A stretch of DNA of 64,000 bases from Brachionus plicatilis (Eukaryota > Rotifera > Eurotatoria > Ploima > Brachionidae), in the NCBI GenBank assembly GCA_010279815.1, contig QEOQ01000487.1, forward strand, positions 411,658 through 475,657. Reading direction: 5' to 3'. Each line of letters begins with the position of its first letter. Within the stretch, counting starts at the first letter, position 1. A program made the translations under genes and the position numbers. Below, in pieces: positions 58,693 to 64,000 of the stretch. The notes beneath the pieces are model-generated. The model was not told the origin of the DNA. It saw only the letters and a list, made by a program, of their open reading frames with translations, and did not search any database.

Positions 58693-59061
58693 ATGTCGTA
58701 TGAATGTTCTGGAGGATCCCTCAGGCTAAAGGGAGTAAGCGATAAAAAAATTAAAAAGAAAAAGAAATCAAAAATAGACCCTGATTTGATCAAACAAGAA
58801 TTGACGCTACCCAAGGTTTCCAGACCTGAATTGGATGATCCAAATAGCAGTTTTAAAGCAGCAGAGCAAGGGAATGAGACGAGAAAAATTTCAAAAACCA
58901 AAGCTGAACTAGCATTTGAACGAATCCAGGAAATGCGTAATCAAGATAAAGTCATTAAAAGAGCAGAAAAGTCACACAAAGAACGTGTTGAGCTCTACAA
59001 TAAACACTTGGACAGTCTCAGCGAATATAATGATATTCCCAAGGTCTCTTGGACTAAATAA
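58693..59061 (+). CDS. FAM32A: FAM32A (spliceosome-associated, OTAG-12 family)
   Basis: A single exon of 122 aa (human 112). The N-terminus has SLRLKGVSDKKIKKKKKSK, matching the family 'KLKGV...KKKKK' start. The C-terminal half ELAFERIQEMRNQDKVIKRA, SHKERVELYNKHLDSLSEYN and DIPKVSWTK is nearly diagnostic. FAM32A is a late-acting human spliceosome factor that inserts its C-terminal tail into the active site to stabilise 3' splice-site docking. That tail (DIPKVSWTK) is invariant here. Intronless, with AATAAA at 59100. Confidence 0.95.
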   Translation: MSYECSGGSLRLKGVSDKKIKKKKKSKIDPDLIKQELTLPKVSRPELDDPNSSFKAAEQGNETRKISKTKAELAFERIQEMRNQDKVIKRAEKSHKERVELYNKHLDSLSEYNDIPKVSWTK

Positions 59062-59408
59062 ACAATTTTCTCTATTGTGTAAATTTAATTTTGTTTTTTA
59101 AATAAAATGTTTTAAATAAATTTGGTTTTTTTAATTTTTTTCTTGTTAAATTTTGTTTTGTACTTATAAAATTTTGTCTCTCTCTAAAATACTCGAGCCA
59201 TTCAAAAAACTGGTACTAATCCAAATTAGATCATGTTTTTTTAATGGTTTGGTTAAAAATAATTTATGAAAACTTTTTTGGATGCATCCATTCATGAATA
59301 TTTAATTTCATTAAAAATTGAATTTAAAATTTAAAAACCTTAAACAATTCACTATCCAAATTTTTAGAAAATTATCAATTTTTTAAAATTTATATAGAAT
59401 TAATAAAA
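59062..59408. other. Spacer between FAM32A and the 182-aa ORF
   Basis: 347 bp of AT-rich DNA with the FAM32A poly(A) signal at its left end. A TATATAG at 59391 is too close to the following ATG to act as a normal TATA box. Confidence 0.4.
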
Positions 59409-59957
59409 ATGATCACAAATAATCCAACTGAAAATGGAAGTGATATTTTCCAAATACTGGAAAATATGCAACGCTCGATGAACCAAATATCTACCAATCT
59501 TGAGCATCAGCAAAACCAAATTATTACCTTAAGCAGTCAACAGAATGCATTACAAATTACCATTCCAAATTCATCATTGGCATGTGCGCAAGTCGACTAC
59601 CCAAAAATGATGCGCAGCCTGGTTGCCAATAAGTACACAATTTCGAATTTTGTACCAAGAGATAGGCATGAAATTGACTTTTTAGCTAGAATGCTTGAAG
59701 ACTACGAACATGGTCTTCTTCCGATTAAAACAAAAGAAGCTTGGCAAGAGCAGGTATCAATCCTAAATTCGGTTGCTGAAAATGGATGGCCTGTCACTGT
59801 TCAAAAAATTCGAGAATCAAAAGCAAATTTGTCTGCTCTAATCTCGCCAAGACAGATGACTCAAATTTATTCACCAAATCAAAAATTCAGAATCGGAAAT
59901 GGTTATGGCAAATCGAATGGGAAATGGCGAGAAAGAGTAAATCAAAGAAAATTTTAA
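59409..59957 (+). CDS. Unidentified 182-aa protein, possibly retroelement-derived
   Basis: An intronless frame with balanced codon use. Residues about 10-48 are Gln/Asn-rich and predicted coiled coil (ILENMQRSMNQISTNLEHQQ). Residues about 60-150 have a compact helical look (KMMRSLVANKYTISNFVPRD, EIDFLARMLEDYEHGL, AWQEQVSILNSVAENGWPV). The tail is basic and glycine-rich (GNGYGKSNGKWRERVNQRKF). The order coiled coil, helical core, basic tail is that of a gag or nucleocapsid-type ORF1, but there is no zinc knuckle. I do not recognise a family. It could equally be an ordinary lineage-specific gene. Confidence 0.5.
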   Translation: MITNNPTENGSDIFQILENMQRSMNQISTNLEHQQNQIITLSSQQNALQITIPNSSLACAQVDYPKMMRSLVANKYTISNFVPRDRHEIDFLARMLEDYEHGLLPIKTKEAWQEQVSILNSVAENGWPVTVQKIRESKANLSALISPRQMTQIYSPNQKFRIGNGYGKSNGKWRERVNQRKF

Positions 59958-61015
59958 TTTTTCTCAAATTTTATTGTTAATGTTATTTTTTGTTTTCACA
60001 CTTATTAACATTTTTTTTAAATAAATTTTTCATCATAAATCAAAAATTTTCTATTAATTAAACAATGATTTTATAATAAGTTTAGCAATTAGTTTTTAGA
60101 AAATAAAAAAAATCATAAAAGACATATTTAGTTTTTAGTGAATTTTTTTGAATTTTTTTATATAAGGCTTATTAAATTTATCCATTAAAAAAATATGTTT
60201 AATCAAATATTTAAGTTGATTCAGTTAGAGTGAAAATTTTCCTCATATTTAATTTTAGATTAGAAAAAATAAAAATCTGATTAATTCTAAAATAAAAACC
60301 AAATGAAAAACATTTTCTTAAAAAATAAGTTCATTTTTTTTAATTTTTAAATATAATCTTATGATTTAAAATAATTCAGAAATTAAATTGAAAAAATCAC
60401 TTTTAGAGTTATTATTTTCGATATAAAGAATTTAAAAGACTTTCAATATAAAATTAAAAATTTTTTAATTTTTTTATAAATTATTTCAAAAATATGTTGG
60501 ATATTTTTGATATTTTCAAAATCAAAAGTTTTTCCAAAATTTTTAGAATAAATTTTGTTATTTTTGTTTACTAATTAATTTACTTGTTCATTACTTTATT
60601 TACTTTAGAAAAGTAAAGTGTTCATTTTTAATTTTCTTTCAAATAATTCTATCTAATTTTCTTGCCATGTAGAAAATTGAATTGTATTGAATAACTAAAA
60701 AAAAATTGTGAAATTGTTTATATTTAAACTTATGATTACAAACTTTTTTTAATTACGCCTTTAAACAATTTATTTTGATAAAAAAAATTTATGTCAATTT
60801 AGAAATAAAGACAAAATTTGTATAAATATTAAAAATTTTTAATATTTTTTCTCCCTCCGATATAAAATTTATATGCCTTCAACTTAACATAATTTTAATA
60901 ATTTAAAAAAAAAATCTAAACCACTGAATAAAAAAAAATTAAATTTAAGTGTGACTCAAAATAAAGAGCAGTTTTAAGCTTTTAAAATAAACATTTAAAC
61001 TCTTTAATCTTTTAA
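59958..61015. other. Spacer upstream of dynactin p150, no CAP-Gly exon
   Basis: I searched both strands for a CAP-Gly exon (GKNDG motif and flanking strands) and found none. Only AT-rich DNA is present. Confidence 0.5.
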
Positions 61016-62901
61016 ATGTCTGACTCAAATTCGTCGCAGAAAAGCGGCATACCAGGTCTGAAAAAACCCGGCACAGGAATACCGTCTCGTTTGCCAACAG
61101 GTAATTATCCAAAATGTTAGCATGCTGACCAATTTTAATAAATTGAAAAGTATCAAGTTCTATCCGCAAGTCCACATCAGTCACGGCAAATATTGAAAAT
61201 CCTAGGTCCAGCACTTCCTCTCTGGCTTCTTCGTCGACCTCGTCCATACCTCAGTCGAAAATTCCTGCGGTTACCAAAAGCACTAGCAAAAATGAGCAAA
61301 AAGAAGCCGAAGATCCAAACAGTTCTCGGTCAAGTCTTTCCTCAACATCATCTACTTCTATACCCAATTTGTCCAGAATTTCTTCCGGTTCGACAAAGAA
61401 TGTCTCTAAGCCTGGGATCAAAGAGGGCGAGGAAAAGACAAAACCTGAACCCAAAGACAAATCGTCCAAGTTGGCAGCTCCAAGCTCTGTCAAAAAACCC
61501 GAGGTTAAAGCCGATACCAAAGCAGATGCAAAGCCTGATTTAAAGCAAGAAGTAGTCCAGGAAACCAAGTGCGATTCATCAAATGCCGAAATTGTCAATT
61601 TAAAAAAAGAGATAAAAGATTTGAGTGAAAAGTTGGAAACTCTTAAAATCAAACGAGCTGAGGATAGAGAAAAAATTCGCGAAAATGACAAACTAAAACT
61701 CCAGTACCAGCAATTGCAGGAATACAAAATTCAGGCTCAAGAAATGATTTCCCAATTGAACAAGGAAATGCAGCAGATTAAACAAGAGAACAAAAATGTT
61801 AAGGAGGAATTCGTGGCTTACAAGGAAGAGATGAGCTCTTTCGAGTCGCGAATCGAAGAGCTAACAGTGGACAAGGAGCTTGCTGAGGCCCGGGCCGAAG
61901 AACTGGAGGAACAATTGGACCAAGTGAATTCCAAATTTGAGGAGACCAAACTGGAACTGGACGTTTTAAAGGGCGAAATTGAGATAAATGGTCCAGAGGG
62001 TGTTAACAACTTGTACCAAAATGAACAGCTTGAAAATTATAAATTGGCTTTGTATAAACTGAGCGATCTGCACAAGCAGGAAAAAAATAATTCGAATAAT
62101 CTTGGCAAAAAAAATGAGGAATTGAGTCAAAAATTGGCCAAAATTAGCAGAGAATTGGAAGTTTACAAGGATGAAAAAGAAACAATGTTGGCTCAGATTA
62201 GTGAGCTAAATGAACAAGTTACGGCTTCGTTGGGCTCCGAGCAAATAATTGAAAGACTGTCGGAGAGAAATTTGGACTTGGAGTCTAGAGTTACCAAATT
62301 GGAGGAGGATATCGCTGATTTGGAAGCTATTAACGAGGTGAATGATCAACTGCAAGACAATGCGAGAGAAGAGGAAAGAGAATTGAGGCAAAATTTGGAT
62401 TTGGCTGAGTCTAGGATTAGGGAATCGGAAAGACAAATTGAACAACTCAAGTACAATATTGCCGATCATGAAAAGACAATTGTCAAGTTTAGAGAATTGG
62501 TCAAGCAGTTGCAAAGCGAAAATGAGTCGATCTCAAAGCAATTGAAGACCAAATTGGAAGAGGAACAAGAATCCATGAACAATGCATCTAATAATTCTGG
62601 TTCTGGTCAAAATTTTGACTTTAAGCACAAGTATTTTGAGAATCAGATACAATCTAAAACTATTGAGAACGAAGTAAATGCCATCGAACTGCAGAGTACT
62701 AAAAATCATGTCTCTTTTTTGTTATCGTTCATGTCCGATTCATTTATTAAACAATCTGGTATTCTTTTTTTTATCCCATTTTATCAAGTTTTAATAGATT
62801 TTTGTTCCCATTTAGGTAATAATGAAGGTATTATGTCATTGGTTTTTTTTAGACGAATTGCCAGCAAATGTGATCTTTTGTTGAACTATTTTAAAGAAAA
62901 G
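61016..62901 (+). CDS. DCTN1: Dynactin subunit 1 (p150/p135), 5' part, lacking CAP-Gly
   Basis: Exons 61016-61100, 61151-62758 and 62816-62901 (phases 1 and 1) encode the first 593 aa; a GTAATT donor follows and later exons lie beyond the window. Residues 1-150 are Ser/Lys/Pro-rich and disordered. The coiled-coil CC1 and the ICD-like region then match dynactin p150 closely (ELTVDKELAEARAEELEEQL, RNLDLESRVTKLEEDIADLE, EAINEVNDQLQDNAREEERE, IADHEKTIVKFRELVKQLQ, FDFKHKYFENQ, SFIKQSGNNEG). p150 links dynein to cargo and microtubules and initiates processive runs. The start ATG is preceded by an in-frame TAA, with no acceptor between, so the CAP-Gly head of p150 is absent from this transcript. SxIP-like motifs occupy the N-terminus. 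Confidence 0.94.
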
Positions 62902-64000
62902 GTAATTTTTAGATTGATTTTTACTTTAACTTTAATAAATTAATGTTATGAAACTTATTAGGTGAATGTGAATTTAATGATAATTTGTTACTTATTTCAT
63001 TATATAGTTAAAAATGTATTAATAGTTATTTTATAATTTGGTTGGGTTAGTTTTGTGGATCGAAAATTTTTTAGAAATAAATCTCTTAAGAAAAAATGGT
63101 ATTCACTATTTCATGGTTAATATATTTTTCTATTAAATTTTGAGTTTAGAATATTTAAAAACAAAACAAAAATTATTTCAATTTTATTTATTATTTAATT
63201 TAACAAAATGATACTTTTATTATCAAAGATTTTAATTATATTAAAAAATATATTTCAAATAATTTATTCTGTTAGTTAGCGGTACAATAAGTTTTTTTGA
63301 AAAATCTTAAAAATATTTAGATTTAATATAATTTAACAAAATTTATTAATTTTTTTAAATTATGGTTTTTAAAAGAACAGTAACTGTTTCATTCATTTTT
63401 TCAAGCAAAGGATCATTTTAGATGCAAAGGACCATGTCTAGAATAAGCAGCAGTAATTGTAATTTCAATTCAAAAATTTTCTAAAAAAATTCTCTTTTGA
63501 TTAATAAACCATTTACTCTTTTCTGGAAAAATCTATTACTTTAATAAAATTTACCAAATTGAACACTTAGATCATTTCTTGTCTCAATCTTTTATCATTT
63601 GAGCTATTTAATTCTAATTAATTTTTATCGTATTTTTGTTTACCATTTTTGTACTTTTTGATTTTTGGTGTCTAATACGCATTTATTTCCGAATTTTGTC
63701 AGCAAGCCTAAATGAAAAATCAGGATTAAAAATGAATAAAAAGAAAATGTTTTTTATTTTACGAATGTAGTTTAAAAAAATTTTGAAAAAATTTAATTTT
63801 TTTTATTTAAACCTACAATAGCTTATTAATTTAAATTTTTTACTTCAACAAATATTTAAAAAAAAATTACATAACGTCTTGTTTATTTATTTTTTAAATT
63901 TGAATATATTGTTGAGCCATTAACTAAAGGCCACATACTAAAGCTTCAATTATTTTGATTAAAAGTCAATAGAAAAAAATTTAAATTAAATATATTAATT
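62902..64000. other. Probable intron of dynactin p150 running off the window
   Basis: After the donor at 62902 no further dynactin exon (expected FDLSENC-like continuation) is found. The remaining 1.1 kb is AT-rich, so the intron probably extends past the right edge. Confidence 0.5.

Noticed and set aside
59390..59397. TATATAG as a TATA box for the 182-aa ORF
   Set aside because: It is only about 12-19 nt before the ATG, which would place transcription start inside the coding sequence.
61193..61543. 116-codon forward ORF in another frame at the dynactin start
   Set aside because: It is out of frame with the coiled coil. An acceptor at 61150 restores the correct frame and explains the Ser-rich N-terminus.
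1..64000. CRISPR arrays, bacterial operons, rRNA or tRNA genes
   Set aside because: No regularly spaced repeats with unique spacers, no ribosome-binding-site gene strings, and no recognisable tRNA cloverleaf or rRNA core. The window is eukaryotic protein-coding DNA.

Overview
This is nuclear DNA of a small, very AT-rich animal. Every well-recognised gene is a conserved metazoan gene (KAT14, IER3IP1, ASCC2, PTPN23/HD-PTP, MCM8, an ERM protein, a Shaw-type K+ channel, GXYLT, FAM32A, dynactin p150). Introns obey GT-AG and are often only 37-60 nt long. Stretches between genes are near-homopolymeric A/T, and the standard genetic code works throughout. The base composition, tiny introns, intronless TRIM-like and IRG-like genes and a degenerate LINE tail would fit a monogonont rotifer such as Brachionus. 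That assignment is inference; no rRNA or mitochondrial marker is present to prove it.

Layout. 0-6 kb (+ strand): KAT14, a foldback element, IER3IP1, then ASCC2 beginning only 166 bp after the IER3IP1 stop. 7-12 kb: four stefin (type 1 cystatin) genes surrounding an intronless RING/coiled-coil gene. 12-15.7 kb: gene-free, with a 546-bp inverted-repeat element carrying an 8-bp target duplication and a cluster of repeated palindromes. 15.8-21.8 kb (- strand): full-length HD-PTP in six exons. 23.3 kb: an orphan aconitase exon. 23.8-29.1 kb (- strand): MCM8 in twelve exons, with a 372-bp MULE-like MITE in intron 7. 29.5-30.4 kb: a Tudor-domain gene. 31.5 kb (-): a secreted Gly/Trp-rich peptide. 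33.7-37.8 kb (-): an ezrin/radixin/moesin gene with a second MITE and a long hairpin in its introns. 38-43.7 kb: no genes, but two degenerate tandem duplications. 43.8 kb: an intronless IRG-family protein with a ruined GTP site. 48.2-52.9 kb: a Shaw-type K+ channel with a 3.3-kb intron, tail to tail with GXYLT (48 bp between stop codons). 54-58.7 kb: a microsatellite and a LINE 3' remnant. 58.7 kb: FAM32A. 59.4 kb: an unidentified 182-aa ORF. 61 kb to the right edge: the 5' part of dynactin p150, which starts without a CAP-Gly domain.

Most genes are unrelated housekeeping neighbours, so there is no pathway cluster. Local themes are protease inhibition (the stefins), ESCRT/endosome trafficking (HD-PTP), helicase and ribosome-rescue complexes (MCM8, ASCC2) and cortical or microtubule scaffolds (ERM, dynactin). 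Exon joins were worked out by hand; every multi-exon model listed as a named gene keeps an open frame with consistent intron phase and known family landmarks. The most unusual observations are the CAP-Gly-less dynactin whose N-terminus carries SxIP-like motifs, the IRG pseudo-GTPase, polypyrimidine/AG sites just upstream of the ATGs of tightly spaced downstream genes (candidate trans-splicing), two precursor-sized hairpins inside introns, and a MITE family with long terminal inverted repeats.
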